NCBI GenBank assembly: GCA_005239585.1
Contig: SBBU01000031.1
Span: 1 to 14,187 of the forward strand
Origin: Planctomycetaceae bacterium
Lineage (GTDB): Bacteria; Planctomycetota; MHYJ01; SBBU01
Direction of reading: 5' to 3'
DNA length: 14,187 nt
Shown here: piece by piece, positions 7,303 through 14,187 of the stretch
Position numbering within the stretch: position 1 is the first letter of the stretch
Layout: the number at the start of each line of letters is the position of its first letter
Notes under the pieces: generated by a model
The model's database searches: none
Told to the model about the DNA's origin: nothing
The model's input: the letters and a program-made list of their open reading frames with translations, nothing else
Position numbers and translations under genes: made by a program

Positions 7303-7895
7303 GACCCTTTCTCTCTCAAACGAGATTCCATCTCCGTTTTAAGTCTCTCATGAGCCCTAACAAGCCAGCTCCTGACCGTACCTAACGGCTTGCGCATGGA
7401 AACAGCAATCTCCTCGCACGTCATTTTGTGCTTGTACTTTAATATCACAACCTGATACATATCCCTTGAGAGCACTTGTAAGCTTTCCTCAAGGACGGCC
7501 AACCTCCTTGGATCAGGCGCCTCAGAAACCTGCTCCTTCTCCACATCAGCCAAGTCATCTAAATTTGAAGAGGTGTGCGCGCTCTTTAAGAACGTCTTTC
7601 GAAGGGTATTCCTAGCGATCGTAAACAGCCAGAAGCGAAACGATTCTGGCTTTCGACACTGCCCAATCGCACGATATGCGGAAAGTAGCGTCTCTTGCAC
7701 TATGTCCTCCACTGTTGAAATATCCCTGATCTTTCTGTGCACGATGTCAAAGAGCATGCCATGGTATCGCGAGACAAGCCTTTCAAATGCCTCTCTTTTC
7801 CCCCTTTGCGCCGCCCGTACGAGGTGTACATCTTCAATCTCCTCTTGTTTGCGATTTGGGGGCCTATTCGGATCCCCTAGTAACTCGCCTTCCAT
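7299..7895 (-). CDS. ECF-family RNA polymerase sigma factor
   Basis: This 198-residue protein shows sigma region 2 at about 23-105 (LVRAAQRGKREAFERLVSRY, EDIVQETLLSAYRAI, FRFWLFTIARNTLRK) and region 4 at about 134-186 (VLSRDMYQVVILKYKHKMTC, IAVSMRKPLGTVRSWLVRAH). It lacks regions 1 and 3, the ECF pattern. It would direct core polymerase to promoters released by the two zinc-finger proteins encoded directly downstream. The ATG at 7895 is the first in this frame after an upstream stop and has no Shine-Dalgarno, so the exact start is less sure; the first 20 residues are not typical of the family. The 157-base gap upstream shows no clear promoter. The regulon is unknown; the toroid genes nearby are candidates. 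Confidence 0.92.
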   Translation of the reverse strand: MEGELLGDPNRPPNRKQEEIEDVHLVRAAQRGKREAFERLVSRYHGMLFDIVHRKIRDISTVEDIVQETLLSAYRAIGQCRKPESFRFWLFTIARNTLRKTFLKSAHTSSNLDDLADVEKEQVSEAPDPRRLAVLEESLQVLSRDMYQVVILKYKHKMTCEEIAVSMRKPLGTVRSWLVRAHERLKTEMESRLREKGS

Positions 7896-8039
7896 TATAT
7901 TTGATACGAAACCCTGCTTTTATATGCAGTGAACAAAGTAAATTAGAAGATAACCGATTGATCAAAGGAATAGAAGGACTTTGTGTAGAGCAGCAGTCCA
8001 AAAAGTGTTTGGATTCTGTTTGGCCTCAGTGCAGGTTTT

Positions 8040-8056
8040 AAGCCTATCTAGGCTAT
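8040..8056 (-). terminator. Possible weak terminator hairpin after the lipoprotein gene
   Basis: AGCCTA and TAGGCT (8041-8054) form a 6-base stem with a 2-base spacer overlapping the lipoprotein stop codon. Only a short, interrupted T-rich stretch follows on either strand, so termination would be weak at best. Confidence 0.2.
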
Positions 8057-8793
8057 TTTCTGCGCTTTGACTCTTCTATTAGCGTATACTCTAGCTGGCT
8101 AGCTATCTTTTGAACTGCCTTTATCTTGGTCTCTTCATTGAATAGAGTACGATTCTGATCGGCAGTTAAAGCAGCAACTCCGGTAGTTTTCCTCTCATTT
8201 CCCTCAACGGCGGCAAGTATCACGCCAGATTTCACATCTAAAAGTATACCCTGTGCAATTGATAAAGAGTCAACTGTTCGCCCAGGAAAAATGAGCCCAC
8301 CTACTATTGTAAGGTCCAGGACACAAATTACGGGGGTCAAATATACGCTTGAATCATTGCCAACCTGATAGAGAAAAACCAAGTCCGCCTGCGCTTGCGC
8401 TGCCATTTTCCTTGCCCTGTCAACAACAACCTTGCTCCCTCGCTCTTCATTTGCAATTGCAGGAAGAACAATAACCCTATCCACGTCATGCAGTCCCTTC
8501 AGTCTATTCCACTCTGTGATCTCTCCCTGAATAACATCATGGGAGTGATACATCTGGGAATCTACCCTCACCACAGCTAGCTTTACGGGAAATTTGAGCT
8601 CAACTTTTTTAGATAGAATCTTTTCAATATCTGACTCTGAGTTTGAAGGACTCTTATCGCTATTTAACTTCTTTCCATCAGTATCTGATCTATCGATTAT
8701 ATTACCTATCCACGGAGTTGCTTTTGCCTGAGTCACACTTGTAGTACAACCTGATACGCAAAGTACCGCCAATATCACACTAAAGCATCTCAT
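8053..8793 (-). CDS. Lipoprotein, rhombotarget-lipoprotein-like
   Basis: This 246-residue protein has a lipoprotein signal peptide with lipobox VSGC and C16 as the lipidation site; threonine at +2 predicts outer-membrane sorting by the usual rule. GAGGAG lies six bases before the ATG. After a polar linker (about 20-65) comes a compact alpha/beta domain: VKLAVVRVDS, RVIVLPA, QADLVFLYQVG, a hydrophobic IVGGLIFPG and QGILLDVKSGVILAAVEG. This order resembles what I remember of the rhombotarget (rhombotail) lipoprotein family and more loosely CsgG/TolB-type lipoproteins; no C-terminal GlyGly tail is present. It sits between dinB and the sigma operon on the same strand, with 78 and 157 bases of spacing, so co-transcription with dinB is possible. 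Function is unknown. Confidence 0.7.
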   Translation of the reverse strand: MRCFSVILAVLCVSGCTTSVTQAKATPWIGNIIDRSDTDGKKLNSDKSPSNSESDIEKILSKKVELKFPVKLAVVRVDSQMYHSHDVIQGEITEWNRLKGLHDVDRVIVLPAIANEERGSKVVVDRARKMAAQAQADLVFLYQVGNDSSVYLTPVICVLDLTIVGGLIFPGRTVDSLSIAQGILLDVKSGVILAAVEGNERKTTGVAALTADQNRTLFNEETKIKAVQKIASQLEYTLIEESKRRK

Positions 8794-8871
8794 ATTTATC
8801 TCCTCAAATTAATCTGTTTTAGTATCCATATATATAAGCGTAAGGACTTGGAAAATGTTCAGCGAAAATTA

Positions 8872-10092
8872 TTAGAATTTTATGTTCTTGATCCCTTTTG
8901 GTCTCCACGCTGGAGAAATAACACCGGGATGTCTGTAGCGGCGGAGGAGCTCCGCGTGCATTATAGCCTCATCACCAAAACGTTCCTTGATTTTATCCAC
9001 TGCCTTTGTAAGCTGGGTTTTCCTTTCTGCTTTTGTAAAAAGATTCAACTGCTGTGCTGAACCTCGAGAGAGATCAGAGGCTCGAACTCCTAAAAGTCGA
9101 ACAGGCCTCACGAGTTTTTGTTCATCAAGAATCTGCTCTGCGGCATAATAAATCTCCAAGTCTTGATTTATAGCGTCTTTCAGCTTCCTCTGCCTCGTAA
9201 ATGTCTCAAAATCGCTGTAGCGAATCGTAAGAGCAACCTCCCTTGCCATGAAACCTCCCTTTCTCGCCCGAACACCAACCTTCTCCGAGAGTTGAAGAAT
9301 GTATCGCTTGATCTCTTCTATATCTTTCAGATCCCTCTCAAATGTCATACTATGACCAATCGATTTAGGGTCTGCTTCACGGCCAAGTGGAATCACCGGA
9401 CTAGCATCCTCACCCCTACCCATCTGAGAAAGCCTCTCTCCCAAGACTCCAAAACGAACTCTCAGCTGCTCCACATCACATCGACCGAGCTCTCCGCAAG
9501 TAGTAATTCCCATTTCATTCAATGCCTTTGTTAGATGTGAGCCTATACCCCAAAGCTCGCCCACAGGAAGACCTTTTAAAACCCTACTGACCTCTTCAGG
9601 CCTTATAATGACAAGCCCATCTGGTTTTTTCATATTGCTTGCCAGCTTGGCCAGCAATTTATTTGGAGCTACTCCAACCGAACAGGTAAGACTAAACTCT
9701 TGCCTGATCCTTTCCTTTATTTCCCTCGCAATGGCCTCTGCAGAATCAAAAAGCCTGATAGAACCGGTTACATCTAAAAAAACTTCATCAATAGAATAGA
9801 CCTCGACTTGATCAGTAAATTGATAATAAATATCGAATAGTTTTCCAGCAAGCTCTGTGTAGGCCGCATTATCAGCTTCCACAAAAATCAGCTCAGGACA
9901 GAGCCCCGTCGCCTCTGGGACACGTAATCCTGTTTTAACCCCATATGCACGCGCCTCGTAGCTAGGTGAAAGAATCACAGTCCTCTTTTTAGAACCAATT
10001 ACAGCGATCGGTTTGCATCTTAGCGCAGGATTTTTTCTTTGCTCCACCTGAGCAAAATATGCATCCATATCAACGTGCAGTATAGTTCGCAT
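8872..10092 (-). CDS. dinB: DNA polymerase IV (Y-family translesion polymerase)
   Basis: This 406-residue protein starts MRTILHVDMDAYFAQVEQ with metal-binding D8 and the steric-gate aromatics at 12-13. The second catalytic motif YSIDEVFLDVTG gives D102 and E103. CSVGVAPNKLLAKLASNMKK (about 137-156) and the helix-hairpin-helix around ELWGIGSHLTKAL complete palm and thumb, and the little-finger domain follows. QLNLF at 348-352 is a good sliding-clamp binding motif. Length is somewhat above the E. coli enzyme because of the tail. It copies past damaged template bases with low fidelity. There is no Shine-Dalgarno; a promoter places transcription start at the ATG. No LexA-type operator was recognised. 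Divergent from the metallophosphoesterase gene. Confidence 0.96.
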   Translation of the reverse strand: MRTILHVDMDAYFAQVEQRKNPALRCKPIAVIGSKKRTVILSPSYEARAYGVKTGLRVPEATGLCPELIFVEADNAAYTELAGKLFDIYYQFTDQVEVYSIDEVFLDVTGSIRLFDSAEAIAREIKERIRQEFSLTCSVGVAPNKLLAKLASNMKKPDGLVIIRPEEVSRVLKGLPVGELWGIGSHLTKALNEMGITTCGELGRCDVEQLRVRFGVLGERLSQMGRGEDASPVIPLGREADPKSIGHSMTFERDLKDIEEIKRYILQLSEKVGVRARKGGFMAREVALTIRYSDFETFTRQRKLKDAINQDLEIYYAAEQILDEQKLVRPVRLLGVRASDLSRGSAQQLNLFTKAERKTQLTKAVDKIKERFGDEAIMHAELLRRYRHPGVISPAWRPKGIKNIKF

Positions 10093-10098
10093 GAAACT

Positions 10099-10127
10099 AT
10101 TTTAGCAAAAATAATGTGGCAAGTCAG
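10099..10127 (-). promoter_or_regulatory. Candidate leaderless promoter of dinB
   Basis: On the - strand CTGACT (10127-10122) and TAAAAT (10104-10099) are 17 bases apart. The A of the dinB ATG at 10092 is the seventh base after the -10 box, where transcription normally begins, and no Shine-Dalgarno exists. Confidence 0.45.
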
Positions 10128-10128
10128 T

Positions 10129-10311
10129 GATGACTCTATACTCTGTCTTACGTCTTTCGATTCACACAAGAAAGAAGGCCATTCTTTCCTCCATGCAGCG
10201 GCAGAACTGCCTTACCTGTTTTTATCTTGTTAACAACCATGTTATACATAAACGAAATCTATTTACGTATATTAGAAAATATGATATTTAATATAACTTT
10301 AAAAGGGAAGC
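10129..10311 (+). promoter_or_regulatory. Divergent intergenic region with inverted repeats
   Basis: No gene is seen. GAAAGAA/TTCTTTC (10170-10188, loop GGCCA) is a perfect 7-base stem and TTGTTAACAA (10227-10236) is a perfect palindrome that could bind a dimeric regulator. The last 60 bases are very AT-rich; TTTACG (10262-10267) and TATTTA (10285-10290), 17 bases apart, are a weak promoter candidate for the metallophosphoesterase gene. Confidence 0.3.
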
Positions 10312-11382
10312 TTGGAACTATCAATATCAACAATTGCCTATAACATGCTAATGGCCATAGTTGATTACGCATTTCTTGTCAACCTCGCAACAAAGCCTTC
10401 GCTAGTATCTTTTCTCTTTAGATTTATTACATGTGGAGTGCTTGCCGGATTATTTTCATTCCTGATTGTTTTTTTCTTTGGCGAAAGGTTCTTTGGCGCT
10501 ATTCGACTCTTCGCTTGGGGAGTTTTCCTCCACGGTTTTATAATTCTATGTGGATCAACCATAATCCTTTGGAAATCATTTAAAAAGACTGCTGCTGTGT
10601 GCGCAATCAGCACGCTTGGGCTTGGAGCAATCGCTGTCGACGCTTTTTTCATCGAGCCTACTCAGCTTGAGATTTCATATGTAAAATTAACCTCAAACAA
10701 GCTAAATGAAAAGTTAAGGATCGCTGTGGTAGCAGATATTCAAACAGATGTTATAGGAAACTATGAAAAAGAGGTTCTTACTAAGGCCCTTGCCGAGAAA
10801 CCTGACATTATCTTACTTGCAGGCGATTACATTCAAGAGCTCGATATCGTAAAATATGCGAAACTTTTCGATGATTTACGCTCCCTTCTCAAGGAACTAA
10901 ATTTCAGCGCACCACTGGGAGTCTATGCAGTACAAGGCAATGTCGACATCTGGGAATGGCATAAAATCTTCGGAGGACTAGGAATAACTACAATTCAAAA
11001 TACCAAAACTATAACCATCAAGGATTTTCAGCTCACAGGATTGTCTCTCAATGATTCGTTCAACTCTCAATTACATATAAAAGGCTCTGATAAATTTCAC
11101 ATAGTATTCGGCCATGCGCCTGATTTTGCCCTTGGAAACGTGAACGCCGATCTTCTTGTTGCGGGTCACACGCACGGGGGTCAGGTCAGATTGCCATTAA
11201 TAGGACCACTAATCACACTCTCTGAGGTTCCACGCAGAATGGCAGCTGGAGTAAGCGATCTAGAAAATGGCCGCACTCTGGTTGTCTCCAGAGGCATCGG
11301 AATGGAACGAGGCTTTGCACCTCGCATGCGCTTCCTCTGCAGACCTGAGCTTATAGTGATCGAGATATCGCCACAGAATTAG
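10312..11382 (+). CDS. Membrane metallophosphoesterase with altered ligand motifs
   Basis: This 356-residue protein has four hydrophobic helices (about 5-25, 33-56, 62-86, 93-114) and then a calcineurin-like phosphoesterase domain on the far side. Its motifs are VVADIQTD (D142, Q144) in place of DxH, LAGDYIQ (D172), QGNVD (N210, V211, D212) in place of GNHD, FGHAPD (H268) and AGHTHGGQ (H286, H288). Two usual histidines are therefore replaced by Q and V, while the rest of the site is kept. The overall plan is that of YkuE-type membrane phosphoesterases, which act on lipid or cell-envelope phosphates. The start is a TTG preceded by AAGGG at unusually short spacing; ATGs at 10345 and 10351 are alternatives but lack ribosome sites and would trim the first helix. 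Confidence 0.85.
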   Translation: MELSISTIAYNMLMAIVDYAFLVNLATKPSLVSFLFRFITCGVLAGLFSFLIVFFFGERFFGAIRLFAWGVFLHGFIILCGSTIILWKSFKKTAAVCAISTLGLGAIAVDAFFIEPTQLEISYVKLTSNKLNEKLRIAVVADIQTDVIGNYEKEVLTKALAEKPDIILLAGDYIQELDIVKYAKLFDDLRSLLKELNFSAPLGVYAVQGNVDIWEWHKIFGGLGITTIQNTKTITIKDFQLTGLSLNDSFNSQLHIKGSDKFHIVFGHAPDFALGNVNADLLVAGHTHGGQVRLPLIGPLITLSEVPRRMAAGVSDLENGRTLVVSRGIGMERGFAPRMRFLCRPELIVIEISPQN

Positions 11383-11398
11383 TTCCATCTGGTTCTCT

Positions 11399-11426
11399 TT
11401 GACTTTTAACATATCAGCTCTAATAT
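11399..11426 (+). promoter_or_regulatory. Candidate leaderless promoter of rarA
   Basis: TTGACT (11399-11404) and TAATAT (11421-11426) are 16 bases apart in the short gap after the phosphoesterase stop. Eight bases after the -10 box lies the A of the rarA ATG at 11434, close to the expected transcription start, and no Shine-Dalgarno is present. Confidence 0.5.
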
Positions 11427-11433
11427 ACTTGTT

Positions 11434-12768
11434 ATGGATCTATTCCCGGAGGTCAAATCCCAAGTCAGAGCTCCATTGGCCGAAAGAATGAGGCCGCAGA
11501 CATTTGATGAGTTCATAGGCCAGGAAGAAATTATTGGACAGGGCAAACCGCTAAGAGAGATGGTAGAAAGCGGGGCACTTGCTTCAATTATATTCTGGGG
11601 CCCTCCCGGTTCTGGAAAGACTACACTTGCAAGGCTTTTAGGACATGCTTCTGGGAGTGACTTTATATCCTTCAGCGCTGTAATGTCTGGTATTAAGGAC
11701 ATTCTGTCAGTTGTACAAAGGGCAATGGCAAATTCAGAAATTGGGGGCAAAAAGACAATCCTTTTTGTCGACGAGTTTCACAGATTCAATCGTACCCAGC
11801 AGGATGCCTTTCTACCACACATCGAAAATGGAACACTTTGTTTAATCGGTGCCACAACAGAAAACCCTTCTTTTGAGATCAATTCAGCATTACTTTCACG
11901 CTGTCGAGTTTACACATTACGAGAACTGCGCGCCGAGGAAATTAACACGATTTTGCAAAGGGCGCTTTCAGACGAAAAACAGGGTATTGGATCTCTAAAG
12001 GTTCGGTGTGAAGATGGCGCTCTTGACTTGATTGTGAATCTTGCAAATGGCGATGCTCGAGTTGCCCTTAATCTCCTGGAAATGTCTGCCCTCGCTGCCA
12101 AATCTTCAAAAGGTACGCACTCGATCTCTACAAAGCTTGTTCACCAGGTAGCCCAGAAAAGGGCCCTCCGTTATGACAAGGATCGTGAAGAGCATTACAA
12201 CGTCATCTCGGCCTTTATAAAAAGTATTCGCGGTAGCGACCCGGACGCAGCTCTCTACTGGCTTGCAAGGATGCTGGAGGCGGGAGAGGATCCCTTATTC
12301 GTGGCGCGCCGTCTTGTTATTCTTGCGTCAGAGGATGTCGGTAATGCCGATCCACAGGCCCTTGTTGTGTCGACTGCGGCCAAGGAGGCAGTCGATTTTG
12401 TCGGGATGCCCGAGGCATTTCTAGCACTGGCTCAGGTTACAACATATCTTGCAACAGCGCCAAAGAGCAATGCCTCTTACAAGGCCTATAAAGAGGCAAA
12501 AAATGATGTAGAGGAGATGCCTAACCTGCTAGTACCTCTTCACCTGCGAAACGCGGCAACACCCTTGATGAAAGGTATCGGATATGGAAAAGGATATCAG
12601 TATTCGCATGACTATCCTAACGCAATAGATTCTCAGGAATACCTGCCTGAAAATCTCAAAGGACGTCGCTACTATCAACCCAAAGATGTTGGCTATGAAA
12701 AGCAGATCAAGAAACTGATGGAGGAAAGACTGCAGCAAAAGGGAAAGATCCCTCAAAAAAAGAAATAA
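11434..12768 (+). CDS. rarA: Replication-associated recombination protein A (AAA+ ATPase)
   Basis: This 444-residue protein has the full RarA/MgsA/WRNIP1 layout: N-terminal MDLFPEV, Walker A GPPGSGKT (56-63), Walker B ILFVDE (109-114) followed by FHRFNRTQQDAF, sensor motif GATTENPSFE (139-148), SRC arginine finger (155-157), and the C-terminal tetramerisation region ending GKGYQYSHDYPNAI and KGRRYYQP. Bacterial homologs act at stalled replication forks and bind single-stranded-DNA-binding protein. The N-terminal DLF-type motif resembles a clamp or SSB contact. It follows the phosphoesterase gene by 51 bases but has its own promoter candidate. It is 51 bases ahead of the coiled-coil gene, which may share its transcript. 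Length and motifs are normal. Confidence 0.97.
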   Translation: MDLFPEVKSQVRAPLAERMRPQTFDEFIGQEEIIGQGKPLREMVESGALASIIFWGPPGSGKTTLARLLGHASGSDFISFSAVMSGIKDILSVVQRAMANSEIGGKKTILFVDEFHRFNRTQQDAFLPHIENGTLCLIGATTENPSFEINSALLSRCRVYTLRELRAEEINTILQRALSDEKQGIGSLKVRCEDGALDLIVNLANGDARVALNLLEMSALAAKSSKGTHSISTKLVHQVAQKRALRYDKDREEHYNVISAFIKSIRGSDPDAALYWLARMLEAGEDPLFVARRLVILASEDVGNADPQALVVSTAAKEAVDFVGMPEAFLALAQVTTYLATAPKSNASYKAYKEAKNDVEEMPNLLVPLHLRNAATPLMKGIGYGKGYQYSHDYPNAIDSQEYLPENLKGRRYYQPKDVGYEKQIKKLMEERLQQKGKIPQKKK

Positions 12769-12806
12769 TTGAAACAAAAGTACGAAATTAGTCATAGTAT
12801 TGTCAA

Positions 12807-12814
12807 AAGGAGGT
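12807..12814 (+). promoter_or_regulatory. Strong ribosome-binding site of the coiled-coil gene
   Basis: AAGGAGGT is a full match to the anti-Shine-Dalgarno core and lies five bases before the ATG at 12820. It contrasts with the missing site of rarA just upstream. Confidence 0.75.
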
Positions 12815-12819
12815 AACAG

Positions 12820-14019
12820 ATGAAGAACTTGATGCTAATACTTGTGGGGGTAGCTGTGGGCTGGGTTGCTGTAGCACTCGTATCCCCGCAGATACAGGGT
12901 CAGTACCAACCAAAAGAGACTGGGTCACAGCCTGAGATAGATAGGCTTCAGAATGAGGTTGCCCTATCAAAAAAGGAGGTAAAACGGCTGGAGGATGAAT
13001 CAAGGAATCTCAAAAGCCTCATAGCCAAACTTGAAAATGAGCTTCAGACGTCAAAAAACACCCCAACAACGTCAAAACCTGACAAATCAAAAATATCGGA
13101 CGAGGACAAGCTTACATTTAAAAAGATGGCAAAGGTATTGGTTAAAACGTCAAAGAAAGGAAATGACTTTTCAAACCTTACACCTGAAGAACAAAAGGAG
13201 ATTATGGAGTCGATGGCTGACTTGCTAAAAATGATGTCTAAATATGATATGAATGCCCTTGAAATGGGAAGAGGCAACATCACGATAAGTTCTAAAAGCC
13301 GTCTTTTTATACTCGGTATAGCCCAGGCACTCTTTGAGGAGATCGAGGCACCGTTGAACGATACTCAGCTCGCGCAGTTAGATGGCACACTGTCAAAGCT
13401 GGAAGAGGAGTCAAAGAAACTACAAGATCCCTCATTCACCAAACTAGAACGGATCTATTTATTCAGCAAGATGGGAGAAAATATCAAGTTCGATCAAATA
13501 CTCAACTCAACCCAGTTGACTAAAATCCAAGAACTCGGCGGTATGGGAAGCATCCTCGAAACTGGATTTATAAATCCTAATCCGTTTCACGAACACACAT
13601 ATCACGCTGCAAGTAGTATAAACGATGCAGCAGATAAGCTGCTGACAGACTGGAGCCTTAATCTAAAATTATCAGATTCAGAGAAAGAGATTGTAAGGCC
13701 TCATGCCGAGCGCTACATTACCGACTGGATAAGACTTGAAAAGCAAGTGCAATCAAAGTTTGGCCCTGACTTTCACAAGGTTTACTTTAATGTTTATCCG
13801 TCTAAAGTTTCAAAGGAAGAACAAGAAAAACTGCAAGAGGAATATAACAAAACTCGAGCCACAAAGGAGTACAAGCAGGCAGAATACAAGGCAAATATGT
13901 TATTCTTAGAGCAACAAGTTAAACACCAAAAAGACCTTCGAGTACTCATCGGCTCTACTAAGGATGATGAGATCAAGAAAATGGGCCCGATCTTTTACAA
14001 TTTTTCCGGGATACAATAG
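12820..14019 (+). CDS. Membrane-anchored coiled-coil protein, unknown function
   Basis: This 399-residue protein has an N-terminal membrane helix or uncleaved signal (about 4-24), then a charged coiled coil (about 36-78, with IDRLQNEVALSKKEVKRLED and LKSLIAKLENEL). A Thr/Ser/Pro/Lys linker (about 79-95) leads to a helical domain of about 300 residues. That domain has several LxxxQ/E-type segments (LTPEEQKEIM, LNDTQLAQLDGTL, LNSTQLTKIQEL, LSDSEKEIV), which recall LTxxQ-type helical-hairpin periplasmic proteins but are not a confident match. No enzyme motif is visible. A weak TTGAAA at 12769-12774 lies in the short gap after rarA but lacks a good -10 box, so read-through from rarA is likely. 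Gene call is strong and function unknown. Confidence 0.85.
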   Translation: MKNLMLILVGVAVGWVAVALVSPQIQGQYQPKETGSQPEIDRLQNEVALSKKEVKRLEDESRNLKSLIAKLENELQTSKNTPTTSKPDKSKISDEDKLTFKKMAKVLVKTSKKGNDFSNLTPEEQKEIMESMADLLKMMSKYDMNALEMGRGNITISSKSRLFILGIAQALFEEIEAPLNDTQLAQLDGTLSKLEEESKKLQDPSFTKLERIYLFSKMGENIKFDQILNSTQLTKIQELGGMGSILETGFINPNPFHEHTYHAASSINDAADKLLTDWSLNLKLSDSEKEIVRPHAERYITDWIRLEKQVQSKFGPDFHKVYFNVYPSKVSKEEQEKLQEEYNKTRATKEYKQAEYKANMLFLEQQVKHQKDLRVLIGSTKDDEIKKMGPIFYNFSGIQ

Positions 14020-14029
14020 TACTACTGTT

Positions 14030-14064
14030 ATTGCAAAGTCAATATGTTAAACATTTGCAATTTT
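14030..14064 (+). terminator. AT-rich terminator-like hairpin after the coiled-coil gene
   Basis: ATTGCAAA (14030-14037) and TTTGCAAT (14054-14061) are perfect 8-base inverted repeats ten bases after the stop, followed by TTT and then AAAA. The stem has few GC pairs, so its strength is doubtful. An inner ATGTT/AACAT palindrome also lies within it. Confidence 0.4.
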
Positions 14065-14087
14065 AAAATGTGTGCTGTCAATCATTT

Positions 14088-14116
14088 TTGAGCTTGTCCA
14101 AAAAATCGGATTGAAT
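14088..14116 (+). promoter_or_regulatory. Weak candidate promoter of the last gene
   Basis: TTGAGC (14088-14093) and TTGAAT (14111-14116) are 17 bases apart, four of six matches each. Transcription would start near 14123, giving a leader that contains the stem described next. Confidence 0.3.
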
Positions 14117-14121
14117 AAAAA

Positions 14122-14167
14122 GGGCCTCTCTGCCCGATAGATTAGACAAATCTTTTGGGAGAGAGGT
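14122..14167 (+). promoter_or_regulatory. Leader stem that could hide a ribosome-binding site
   Basis: CCTCTCT (14125-14131) is complementary to AGAGAGG (14160-14166), which overlaps the purine-rich ribosome site just before the ATG at 14168. An inner perfect stem AGATT/AATCT (14139-14153) stacks inside. A competing hairpin GGGC/GCCC (14122-14135) would free the ribosome site. Confidence 0.45.
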
Positions 14168-14187
14168 ATGAAACGATTTCTAAGGAA
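14168..14187 (+). CDS. Start of a gene running off the window
   Basis: ATG at 14168 follows GGGAGAGAGG and begins MKRFLR, the charged opening typical of a signal peptide. Only six codons are visible, so no function can be given. Confidence 0.5.

Noticed and set aside
7887..7900. TATAAT overlapping the sigma-factor ATG as a promoter
   Set aside because: Transcription would begin inside the coding region and there is no -35 box at the right distance.
10039..10233. 64-codon + strand frame over the dinB start
   Set aside because: It overlaps dinB on the opposite strand and its promoter, has no ribosome site and no protein-like composition.

Overview
The window is a bacterial chromosomal segment of moderate to low GC. 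It encodes an ECF sigma factor with two HC2-type zinc-finger anti-sigma proteins (one fused to HEAT repeats), four exported proteins with a prenyltransferase/squalene-oxidase-like alpha/alpha-toroid look, a lipoprotein, and housekeeping DNA-repair genes (dinB, rarA). This combination is common in Planctomycetota and related PVC or candidate phyla. That assignment is an inference from gene content, because no rRNA or marker gene is present.

Left part (about 160-5350): four toroid-fold paralogs. Two on the + strand (243-1415 and 1412-2515) overlap by an ATGA and follow a good sigma-70-like promoter. A third + strand gene (2736-3788) lies after a 220-base gap rich in inverted repeats. The fourth (3863-4903) faces it on the - strand. 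The first two resemble ordinary repeat-type members. The last two share an N-terminal exported CK(G/R)CQ cysteine motif and a long alignable core. None shows the DxDD acid motif of squalene-hopene cyclases, so they are probably extracytoplasmic binding or structural proteins, not cyclases. The 450 bases at 4904-5354 carry no convincing gene and hold a cluster of GC-rich hairpin repeats.

Middle part (5355-10092, all - strand): dinB, a lipoprotein, then a tightly overlapping regulatory operon. The operon runs from an ECF sigma factor to a small soluble-looking zinc-finger protein to a membrane-anchored zinc-finger, FecR-like and HEAT-repeat protein. The two zinc fingers align without gaps and look like a tandem duplication. 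The operon points toward the fourth toroid gene, so regulation of the exported proteins by this sigma system is plausible but not shown.

Right part (10312-14187, all + strand): a four-helix membrane metallophosphoesterase with altered metal-ligand motifs, the AAA+ protein RarA, a membrane-anchored coiled-coil protein of unknown function, and the first codons of another gene whose ribosome-binding site lies in a predicted stem. Both dinB and rarA lack a Shine-Dalgarno and have a -10 hexamer placed so that transcription would begin at the A of the ATG, suggesting leaderless mRNAs.

I saw no rRNA, tRNA, CRISPR array, intact insertion sequence or replication origin.
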